Positions 6,628 to 12,330 of a stretch of DNA of 13,272 nucleotides are shown here, in pieces; the stretch's first letter is position 1; each line of letters opens with the position of its first letter. The notes below the pieces were generated by a model, which was given only the letters and a program-made list of their open reading frames with translations, had not been told where the DNA came from and searched no databases. The translations under genes were made by a program, and so were the position numbers. Source of the DNA: an uncultured Streptococcus sp. (lineage in GTDB: Bacteria > Bacillota > Bacilli > Lactobacillales > Streptococcaceae); assembly GCF_938020365.1 (NCBI RefSeq), contig NZ_CALIIB010000070.1:1-13272 (forward strand), given 5' to 3'.

Positions 6628-7202
6628 TCTTGCTTTCCTTTCATTTCCTTTAGGAGGGCAGTAAATACTTGCGTTAAGCGTTCTGTCACTTCCTCCTGAC
6701 TAAAAGAATAAATACCCGCTGCTATCATGCTAGCCAAACCATGAGAATAGATAAATAAATGCTGATAAACAAACTCTGCACTCTCTATGGACATGGGATA
6801 ATCCTCCACAATCGACTCTAATATCTGCTGATAACTATGGTCTTTCTGAGGTAAAAAGTCCTTGAAAGACTCAATGGGGTGCTTGTGAGGATTTAGATAG
6901 AGAATTTTAAAAAGCTGAGGTTCCTGACTGGCAAAAAGAATATAGGCCATACCAACTGCTCTGAAAGGCTTGGCTCGCTCCAAAGCCGAACGGATATATT
7001 GGACCAGAACGAATTCAGCCGCCCGAACAACCGAATGACTTAGATCCTCCATATTTTCAAACTGACCGAAAATGACCTTGGGGCTAGAATGTAATCGTTC
7101 CGCCAGAGAACGAGCCGTCAAACCAGCCAAACCGTCTTCTCTGACAATCCCTAGAGCTGCTTGGATAATTTCATCACGAGTAAATTTATTTTTAGGTGGC
7201 AT
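6624..7202 (-). CDS. TetR-family transcriptional regulator of the ABC operon
   Basis: A 192-residue regulator. The N-terminal TetR helix-turn-helix occupies about 9-50 (RDEIIQAALGIVREDGLAGLTARSLAERLHSS, shown only in part by motif: ALGIVREDG, LTARSLAERL, and VIFGQFENMEDL as the helix after the recognition helix). The rest is the helical ligand-binding and dimer domain. The frame is open to a TTG at 7223, but I choose the ATG at 7202 because AAAAGGAG lies 5 nt before it and MPPKNKFTRDEI is a normal TetR start. It is the first gene of the operon, and a palindrome between the promoter and this start fits autorepression. It overlaps the ATPase gene by ATGA. Ligand unknown; export of a toxic compound sensed by this protein is the usual arrangement. 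Confidence 0.9.
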   Translation of the reverse strand: MPPKNKFTRDEIIQAALGIVREDGLAGLTARSLAERLHSSPKVIFGQFENMEDLSHSVVRAAEFVLVQYIRSALERAKPFRAVGMAYILFASQEPQLFKILYLNPHKHPIESFKDFLPQKDHSYQQILESIVEDYPMSIESAEFVYQHLFIYSHGLASMIAAGIYSFSQEEVTERLTQVFTALLKEMKGKQE

Positions 7203-7220
7203 CAGAACTCCTTTTAGATA

Positions 7221-7240
7221 CAATTGTTGCGCAACATTTG
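7221..7240. promoter_or_regulatory. Likely TetR operator, 20-bp near-perfect palindrome
   Basis: The core TGTTGCGCAACA (7225-7236) is a perfect 12-bp palindrome, flanked by one non-pairing base on each side (T7224, T7237) and then CAA/TTG (7221-7223, 7238-7240). It lies just downstream of the predicted transcription start and just before the ribosome site of the TetR gene. Size and symmetry are typical of TetR-family operators; binding would block the operon's own promoter. The link to the regulator is inferred from position. Confidence 0.75.
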
Positions 7241-7251
7241 TTTCTTAAAAT

Positions 7252-7280
7252 ATAATATCACACAAAACATTAAAAAACAA
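7252..7280 (-). promoter_or_regulatory. Promoter of the TetR-ABC-permease operon
   Basis: Minus strand: -35 TTGTTT (7280-7275), 17-bp spacer, -10 TATTAT (7257-7252) preceded by extended motif TGA (7260-7258). The predicted start is near 7245, leaving the palindrome at about +5 to +25 and AAAAGGAG at 7215-7208. The terminator at 7290-7305 lies immediately upstream and shields it from read-through. Confidence 0.7.
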
Positions 7281-7284
7281 GTAT

Positions 7285-7305
7285 AAAAAGAAGCCTTTCG
7301 GCTTC
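7285..7305 (-). terminator. Rho-independent terminator with GAAA loop, at the end of the decayed accA fragment
   Basis: Read on the minus strand the stem GAAGCC/GGCTTC (7305-7300 with 7295-7290) encloses the tetraloop GAAA and is followed by TTTTT (7289-7285). On the plus strand it is followed by AATTTTTT, so it may work both ways. It is the counterpart of the accA terminator at 8308-8328, with the same stem and the same position relative to the reading-frame end. Today it protects the TetR operon promoter from transcription coming from the ahpD-like gene. Confidence 0.85.
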
Positions 7306-7409
7306 AATTTTTTATATTTTCTAAAGTATTAGTAAAGCTCTTTCAGAAGTTGAGCCAGGGAAAGTCTCCCCAGCTCGGGACTAGTTTTTACTTGGCTATA
7401 GCTAATGAT
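7306..7409 (-). pseudogene. Decayed duplicate of the accA 3' end
   Basis: An ungapped alignment of 7311-7370 with 8332-8391 (the end of the intact accA) gives 41 of 60 identical bases by my count. Read in the accA frame it encodes LGRLSLAQLLKELY, a stop, then YFRKYKKL. The intact protein ends [20 protein letters not shown]. The core LSLxQLLxE..Y..FRKY is preserved, while an in-frame TAA replaces a Gln codon and the normal stop is lost. Weaker similarity continues to about 7408 with a ~12-base gap, and the fragment then ends at repeat copy 3. The terminator at 7285-7305 matches that of accA. Too short to be functional. It may come from an accA duplicate or from a displaced original 3' end. Confidence 0.7.
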
Positions 7410-7410
7410 A

Positions 7411-7586
7411 AGAGTCTGGGACAAAAGTCCTAGCCTCTCAATTGTCTTTGGATTGTCGAGCAAGACGCAGTGGTTGAGTGGGCTCTATTACGCTGATTTC
7501 ATCAGCTTTTACAGCCCTACTCAACTGTGCGGAGGTGGGACGACGAAATCGAATTCTAACGAATTACCGATTTCTGTCCCACTCTC
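7411..7586 (-). repeat. Structured intergenic repeat, copy 3 (inverted relative to copies 1 and 2)
   Basis: The same element on the opposite strand, 176 bp long, differing from copy 1 at three positions (7415, 7488, 7565). The change at 7415 breaks one pair of the GAGGCT/AGCCTC stem, so this end is a weaker hairpin, and the sequence after it on the minus strand (TTATC) is a poor T-tract. It starts where the decayed accA fragment stops and ends 13 bp before the stop codon of the ahpD-like gene, whose transcript would run into it. Open frames across it (for example the peptide WLSGLYYADFISFYSPTQLC) are produced by the repeat and recur in copy 1. Confidence 0.9.
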
Positions 7587-7599
7587 ATCTCCTCAAAGG

Positions 7600-8148
7600 C
7601 TAAGCATAAGGCTGCAATTCCGGATTAATTGGTGTGTTGGCCATATTATTGGCATAATTGCAGAGGGTCGCAAGGCTGACACCCAGAACCACATCCAGAG
7701 CATTCTCATGCGTATAGCCCGCTTCTAGGAAGTCTGCCAAAGCCTCGTCTCCGACTCGTCCCTTGGTATTAATGACGGCAATGGTAAATTTAGCAAGCGT
7801 ATCTAGCTTCGGATCTGTATCAATCGGAGTACGATTGCGCAGAGCCTCCAAAAGATCATCATTCATTTGAATCTGCTTGATTGAAAAGGCTGTATGACCC
7901 GCTACACAGAAAGCACAGCCATTAGTGACCGCGGCCGTTATCTGCACTACTTCACGCTCAGTCGGTGTCAGACTGTTACGGCGATTGATAGCTCCAACCG
8001 TCCGATAAGTTTCCAAAGCCGTTGGCGCATTGGCCAAAAGACCGATAAGATTGGGAATGTAGCCACCGTTATCTTTTTGAACCGTTTCTAAAACCTCTTT
8101 CACCTCAGCTGGTGCAGACTCAATCGTATGGATAGTAAATTTTGACAT
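7600..8148 (-). CDS. Carboxymuconolactone decarboxylase / AhpD-like family protein
   Basis: A cytosolic all-helical protein of 182 residues with the AhpD-type active site: Glu65 or Glu67, then Cys78-Ala-Phe-Cys81 and His85 in VTNGCAFCVAGHT. In AhpD-type proteins the CxxC pair and the His carry out thiol-dependent peroxide reduction, so an alkyl-hydroperoxide or general redox role is likely, though the substrate is unknown. I use the ATG at 8148, since GAGG lies 6 nt upstream; the in-frame ATG at 8160 would place that ribosome site inside the gene and has none of its own. It is monocistronic, between repeat copy 3 and the accA terminator, and bracketed by the intact and decayed accA ends, so it looks like an insertion. 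No catalytic residue is missing. Confidence 0.88.
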   Translation of the reverse strand: MSKFTIHTIESAPAEVKEVLETVQKDNGGYIPNLIGLLANAPTALETYRTVGAINRRNSLTPTEREVVQITAAVTNGCAFCVAGHTAFSIKQIQMNDDLLEALRNRTPIDTDPKLDTLAKFTIAVINTKGRVGDEALADFLEAGYTHENALDVVLGVSLATLCNYANNMANTPINPELQPYA

Positions 8149-8178
8149 ATGAAACCTCATTTCTTTTGATTAGCAACT

Positions 8179-8207
8179 ATCTTAACATAGGTCTGGCAGC
8201 TTGTATA
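8179..8207 (-). promoter_or_regulatory. Putative promoter of the ahpD-like gene
   Basis: Minus strand: extended -10 TGT followed by TAAGAT (8184-8179), with TATACA (8207-8202) 17 bp upstream as -35. The predicted start is near 8172, giving a leader of about 24 nt with GAGG. The same bases on the plus strand read TTAACA (8182-8187), 16 bp, TATAAT (8204-8209), so a face-to-face promoter firing toward accA is also possible. The region 8161-8307 is AT-rich and holds no convincing gene. Confidence 0.5.
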
Positions 8208-8307
8208 ATATATATTTTATATGGCCTCTATAAAGAGAATATATTGCTACATGTCAAACCTAAATATATTACCTGCCTTAACTGCCTCCATACCTCTCTC
8301 AAGCATG

Positions 8308-8328
8308 AAAAAGAAGCCCTAAGGCTTC
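8308..8328 (-). terminator. Terminator of the fab/acc operon
   Basis: On the minus strand the stem GAAGCC/GGCTTC (8328-8323 with 8318-8313) encloses TTAG and is followed by TTTTT (8312-8308). It starts only 3 nt after the accA stop codon. It is a compact rho-independent terminator closing the fatty-acid operon. Confidence 0.9.
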
Positions 8329-8331
8329 TGG

Positions 8332-9102
8332 CTAATATTTTCTAAAACGTTGATAACGCTCTTCTAAGAGTTGGTCAAGGGAAAGTTTAGAAAGTTCCGC
8401 TAGTTCAGTACTGATCTCTTGCTTGACTGCAGCTAGGAGCTCATTTTTATTAAAGCCGCGTTCGGGGATGACCTTCTCAACGACACCCATCTGCAAAAGC
8501 TCATGCGAGGTGATTTTCATCATCTCAGCCGCCTCCATTGCTCGGCTGCCATCCTTCCATAAAATCGAAGCAAAGCCTTCAGGACTGAGAATGGCATACA
8601 TAGAGTTTTCCAGCATCCAGACCTTGTCAGCAACTGCCAAGGCTAGCGCCCCACCAGAGCCACCCTCGCCGATGATAATGGCAATAATGGGCACTTGCAG
8701 ATCGCTCATTTCCATGAGATTACAGGCAATTGCCTCACCCTGTCCGCGCTCTTCAGCACCGACGCCAGGATAGGCACCAGCCGTATTGATAAAGGTCACG
8801 ACTGGACGGCCAAATTTCTCAGCCTGTTTCATGAGACGCAAGGCCTTACGATAGCCTTCAGGATGAGGTTGTCCAAAGTTTCGTCGCAGATTGTCTTGCA
8901 AATTGCGACCTTTTTGAATACCGACCACTGTGATCGGCTGACCATTTAATGTTCCGATACCGCCAATGACAGCACCATCATCACGAAAACCACGATCTCC
9001 GTGCAATTCCACAAAATCATCAAAAATGCCTTGGGCAAAATCCAGAGCCGTCAAACGGGACTGATCACGCGCTGCTTTGATAATCTGACTGATTTTTGTC
9101 AT
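8332..9102 (-). CDS. accA: Acetyl-CoA carboxylase carboxyltransferase subunit alpha
   Basis: AccA pairs with AccD to move the carboxyl group from carboxybiotin on AccB to acetyl-CoA, making malonyl-CoA, the committed step of fatty acid synthesis. The 256-residue product has the crotonase-type core with [16 protein letters not shown] (about 27-42), VGIQKGRN, the [20 protein letters not shown] block and the oxyanion/CoA region [20 protein letters not shown] (about 105-124), followed by [19 protein letters not shown]. It is shorter at the N-terminus than the E. coli subunit (about 319), as is normal for streptococci. A strong GGAGGTGA ribosome site is 5 nt before the ATG, which overlaps the accD stop as ATGA. 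It is the last gene of the operon. Confidence 0.97.
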   Translation of the reverse strand: MTKISQIIKAARDQSRLTALDFAQGIFDDFVELHGDRGFRDDGAVIGGIGTLNGQPITVVGIQKGRNLQDNLRRNFGQPHPEGYRKALRLMKQAEKFGRPVVTFINTAGAYPGVGAEERGQGEAIACNLMEMSDLQVPIIAIIIGEGGSGGALALAVADKVWMLENSMYAILSPEGFASILWKDGSRAMEAAEMMKITSHELLQMGVVEKVIPERGFNKNELLAAVKQEISTELAELSKLSLDQLLEERYQRFRKY

Positions 9103-9962
9103 TGGTCACCTCCATGAAAGCTCAAGAGAGTAGCAATCCGATCCCGCAATTCACCACGTTTGACAATCGCATCAACAAAGCCATGCTCCAGCAAAAACTC
9201 TGCCTTTTGAAAATCATCTGGCAATTTTTCCCGTACAGTCGACTCAATAACCCGGCGACCAGCAAAGCCTATCAGAGCCTGCGCTTCTGCCAAGATAATA
9301 TCCCCTTCCATAGCGAAGGAAGCTGTTACACCGCCTGTAGTCGGATCTGTCAAAACGGTCAGGTAAAAAAGACCAGCCTTTGAATGACGTTGCACAGCAG
9401 CAGAAGTTTTAGCCATTTGCATCAAGCTCATGATACCTTCCTGCATGCGGGCACCGCCAGAAGCTGTAAAGAGGACGACTGGCAACTGATGCTCTGTCGC
9501 ATACTCAAAGAGGCGGGTAATCTTCTCACCAACAACCGTTCCCATGGAAGCCATGATAAAGTTAGAATCCATGATCCCAAGGGCAGATTTGTGACCTTTT
9601 ATCAGAGCGGTTCCTGTCAAAACGGCTTCATCTAGACCAGTCTTTTCCCGCATCTTTGCCAGTTTTTCTTGATAATTTGGAAAATGTAAGGGATCTGTCG
9701 TCTCAATACCTGTGAACAATTCCTCAAAGCTTCCTTCATCCACCGTCAAACTCAGGCGCTCAAAAGCTGAAATCCGAAAAGTGTAGCCACAGCTTGGACA
9801 GACACGCTCTGCCCCCAAATCCTTTTGATAAATGATATGCTTACAACCTGGACACTTGGAAAAAAGCTCATCTGGAACTTCTGGTTTTGGCTGAGGCAAG
9901 GCACGAGAGGAACGATTAGGATTGATTCGAATATATTTATCCTTTTTTGAAAACAAAGGCAT
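9099..9962 (-). CDS. accD: Acetyl-CoA carboxylase carboxyltransferase subunit beta
   Basis: The zinc-containing partner of AccA. The 287-residue protein has a four-cysteine zinc ribbon near the N-terminus (Cys37, Cys40, Cys55, Cys58 in KCPGC and VCPSCGY). The carboxyltransferase core follows, with [31 protein letters not shown] (oxyanion region) and [26 protein letters not shown] precedes the ATG at 9962. It is separated from accC by 65 bp, the largest gap inside this operon, which contains an eight-pair hairpin. Its stop overlaps the accA start (ATGA), fitting the equal amounts of AccA and AccD needed for the heterotetramer. Length and residues are normal. Confidence 0.97.
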   Translation of the reverse strand: MPLFSKKDKYIRINPNRSSRALPQPKPEVPDELFSKCPGCKHIIYQKDLGAERVCPSCGYTFRISAFERLSLTVDEGSFEELFTGIETTDPLHFPNYQEKLAKMREKTGLDEAVLTGTALIKGHKSALGIMDSNFIMASMGTVVGEKITRLFEYATEHQLPVVLFTASGGARMQEGIMSLMQMAKTSAAVQRHSKAGLFYLTVLTDPTTGGVTASFAMEGDIILAEAQALIGFAGRRVIESTVREKLPDDFQKAEFLLEHGFVDAIVKRGELRDRIATLLSFHGGDQ

Positions 9963-9986
9963 TGCTTACTCCTTCATTAAATTTTA

Positions 9987-10019
9987 GAGTGATTCTGCTT
10001 CTTTCAAACAAAATCACTC
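9987..10019 (-). other. Intercistronic hairpin between accC and accD
   Basis: GAGTGATT (9987-9994) pairs perfectly with AATCACTC (10012-10019) around a 17-base loop. It lies 8 bp past the accC stop on the transcript and before the accD ribosome site. There is no T-tract of terminator type after it on the minus strand (TAAAATTT follows), so partial termination, RNA processing or protection of the upstream mRNA are all possible. The function is not shown by the sequence. Confidence 0.6.
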
Positions 10020-10027
10020 CTTGTCAT

Positions 10028-11395
10028 CTATTTTTTCTCTTGATAAGCCGGAAGGAACTTCTCCATGAGAAAAGCTGTATCATAATCACCAGCAATCACA
10101 TTAGGATCTGAAATCAAATCCAGCTGGAAACTGCTATTGGTCACAACACCGTCGATTTCTAGCTCATAGAGGGCCCGTTGCATCTTCATCAGGGCATCAA
10201 AGCGATTTTCCCCGTGAACGATGATTTTGGCAATCATACTGTCATAGTAAGGAGGAATGGTGTAGCCAGGATAGACTGCTGAATCCACGCGCAATCCCAC
10301 TCCACCACTTGGCAGATAAAGATTGGAAATCTTGCCTGGGCTCGGTGCAAAGTTAAAGGCTGGATTTTCAGCATTGATCCGACATTCAATCGCATGACCG
10401 CGAATTTCAACATCTTCTTGACTAAAGGACAGCTCTTGACCATCCGCAATCTTAATCTGCTCTTTAACAATATCCACACCGGTAACAAACTCAGTCACTG
10501 GGTGCTCAACCTGCACCCGAGTATTCATCTCCATAAAGTAGAATTCACCCTTGGCTTCATCCAGCAGAAACTCAATCGTCCCAGCATTTTCATAGCCGAC
10601 AGACTCAGCTGCTCGAACAGCCGCTTCCCCAATCTGCTGGCGTAGGGTTTTCCCAATTGCCACAGATGGACTTTCTTCCAGTACCTTCTGATTATTCCGC
10701 TGCAAAGAGCAATCCCGCTCGCCCAAGTGGACGACATGCCCCTGCTGATCTGCTAAAATCTGGACTTCAATATGGCGCGCTGGATAGATAACCCGCTCCA
10801 TATACATAGCACCATTACCAAAAGCCGCTTTGGCTTCACTAGAAGCAGACTCAAAGGCCGCTACTAAATCCTCAGGCTTTTCAACCTTACGAATGCCCTT
10901 ACCGCCGCCACCAGCAGAAGCTTTGAGCATGACTGGATAGCCAATTTTTTCGGCTACTTCCAAGGCTTCTTCAGAGGTATGGACTTCTCCATCAGAACCT
11001 GGGATAACTGGTACTTTGGCCTTAATCATCTGAGCCCGAGCATTAATCTTGTCCCCCATCAAGTCCATAACAGCACCTGAAGGTCCAATAAACTTAATGC
11101 CGACTTCTTCGCACATGGTCGCAAATTTAGAGTTTTCACTCAAAAAACCAAAACCAGGGTGAATGGCTTCTGCACCTGTCAGAACAGCAGCAGATAGGAC
11201 AGCATTCATATTCAGATAAGAATCCGTAGACTTGGCTGGTCCGATACAAACCGCCTCATCAGCCAGTAGGGTGTGGAGTGCTTCCTTGTCAGCCGTTGAA
11301 TAAACAGCGACAGTATCAATTCCTAGCTCGCGAGCTGCACGAATAATTCTGACCGCAATTTCCCCACGGTTAGCAATTAAAATTTTACGAAACAT
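10028..11395 (-). CDS. accC: Acetyl-CoA carboxylase biotin carboxylase subunit
   Basis: AccC uses ATP and bicarbonate to carboxylate the biotin on AccB. The 455-residue protein has the N-terminal MFRKILIANRGEIAVRIIRA, the HPGFGFLSEN block (79-88), the ATP-grasp glycine loop AGGGGKGIR (161-169), HIEVQILAD (208-216), EERDC-like GERDCSLQRNNQK (225-237) and the catalytic MNTRVQVEHPVTE (290-302). The C-terminal lid domain ends DTAFLMEKFLPAYQEKK. Full length and no missing residue. An AGAGGAG ribosome site precedes the ATG, which follows fabZ by 18 nt. Confidence 0.98.
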   Translation of the reverse strand: MFRKILIANRGEIAVRIIRAARELGIDTVAVYSTADKEALHTLLADEAVCIGPAKSTDSYLNMNAVLSAAVLTGAEAIHPGFGFLSENSKFATMCEEVGIKFIGPSGAVMDLMGDKINARAQMIKAKVPVIPGSDGEVHTSEEALEVAEKIGYPVMLKASAGGGGKGIRKVEKPEDLVAAFESASSEAKAAFGNGAMYMERVIYPARHIEVQILADQQGHVVHLGERDCSLQRNNQKVLEESPSVAIGKTLRQQIGEAAVRAAESVGYENAGTIEFLLDEAKGEFYFMEMNTRVQVEHPVTEFVTGVDIVKEQIKIADGQELSFSQEDVEIRGHAIECRINAENPAFNFAPSPGKISNLYLPSGGVGLRVDSAVYPGYTIPPYYDSMIAKIIVHGENRFDALMKMQRALYELEIDGVVTNSSFQLDLISDPNVIAGDYDTAFLMEKFLPAYQEKK

Positions 11396-11413
11396 GGTGA
11401 AATCTCCTCTTTC

Positions 11414-11836
11414 TTATTGACCAATCGCAAAGGTCAAGGTTCCGCTGGCTGCAAGTTTACCGTCAACTTCGGCCTTGGCCTCTACCACTGCAATGGTTCC
11501 GCGACGCTTGACAAACTTGGCCGTCATAATCAGCTGATCGCCTGGTACAACTTGCTTCTTGAACTTAACCTTGTCCATGCCAGCATAGAAGACCAGCTTG
11601 CCCTTGTTTTCTTCTTTAGACAATTCCAGCACACCAGCCGTTTGAGCCAGTGCTTCCATGATTAAGACACCTGGCATAACTGGATACTGAGGGAAATGTC
11701 CGTTAAAGAATGGCTCGTTGATTGTCACATTTTTCAAAGCGACAATCTCATCTTCGCTGACTTCCAATACACGGTCCACCAACAACATAGGATAGCGGTG
11801 CGGAAGCGCCTCTTTTATTGCATTGAAATCAATCAT
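11414..11836 (-). CDS. fabZ: 3-hydroxyacyl-[ACP] dehydratase FabZ
   Basis: FabZ removes water from 3-hydroxyacyl-ACP in each elongation cycle. The 140-residue hot-dog-fold protein has [13 protein letters not shown] at 11-23 and the active-site block [22 protein letters not shown], with His47 and Glu61 as the catalytic pair. The gene starts as ATGA over the accB stop and has only a poor ribosome site (GGGAAAGGG some distance upstream), so it probably depends on translational coupling to accB. In streptococci FabM, not a FabA/FabZ pair, makes the unsaturated branch; FabM is not in this window. Confidence 0.97.
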   Translation of the reverse strand: MIDFNAIKEALPHRYPMLLVDRVLEVSEDEIVALKNVTINEPFFNGHFPQYPVMPGVLIMEALAQTAGVLELSKEENKGKLVFYAGMDKVKFKKQVVPGDQLIMTAKFVKRRGTIAVVEAKAEVDGKLAASGTLTFAIGQ

Positions 11837-12330
11837 TTGATGCGTACCAGCCCTTTCCCAAACTCAACCATTTCTTCATTCTGAACCAGAATTTCTGTAA
11901 TCAGACCATCTTTCGGTGCTGGCACTTCATTCATGACCTTCATGGCTTCAATAATCATCAGGGTTTGACCTTTTTTAACTTGGTCTCCTACACTGACAAA
12001 AGCTGGTTTATCTGGACCTGCGGCCAAGTAAGCCACGCCAACCAAGGGACTTTCCACGACATCACCCTCAGCAGCTGGTGCTGGGGCCTCTGGAGCCACC
12101 TCAGGTGCTGCAGTTGGAGCTGCTTGGGAAACTGTCTCAGATACAGGTGCACTTGCTGGCTGCACTGGAGCTACAACAGGGGCTGCACTGGCTGCTGGAG
12201 TTGTTGCGACTGCGGCAGAACTTTCATTCTTGCTGAAAGTCAATTCATCACTTTGATTTTTGTAAGAAAATTCACGCAGGCTTGATTGGTCAAACTGAGC
12301 CATCAAGTCTTTAATTTCATTGATATTCAT
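11833..12330 (-). CDS. accB: Biotin carboxyl carrier protein of acetyl-CoA carboxylase
   Basis: AccB carries biotin between AccC and the AccA/AccD transferase. The 165-residue protein has three parts: a helical N-terminus ([21 protein letters not shown]), a flexible Ala/Pro/Val-rich linker at about 39-90, and a biotinyl domain at about 91-165. The biotin attachment motif is EAMKVMNE, with Lys131. The long low-complexity linker is normal for BCCP. The ATG directly follows the fabF stop (TAG|ATG), with GGAGG in the last fabF codons as ribosome site. Biotin ligase is encoded elsewhere. Confidence 0.97.
   Translation of the reverse strand: MNINEIKDLMAQFDQSSLREFSYKNQSDELTFSKNESSAAVATTPAASAAPVVAPVQPASAPVSETVSQAAPTAAPEVAPEAPAPAAEGDVVESPLVGVAYLAAGPDKPAFVSVGDQVKKGQTLMIIEAMKVMNEVPAPKDGLITEILVQNEEMVEFGKGLVRIK

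Noticed and set aside
7405..7728. 107-residue plus-strand frame starting MIRVWDKSPSLSIVFG
   Set aside because: Made of repeat copy 3 plus the antisense of the ahpD-like gene end; no ribosome site.
8142..8345. 67-residue plus-strand frame with a hydrophobic stretch, in the ahpD/accA gap
   Set aside because: Hydrophobicity follows from AT-rich sequence; no ribosome site, it overlaps both neighbouring genes, and the only plus-strand promoter candidate lies inside it.
11965..12285. Long plus-strand frame (106 residues, Cys/Trp-rich) opposite accB
   Set aside because: A shadow of the Ala/Pro-rich linker codons of accB on the other strand.
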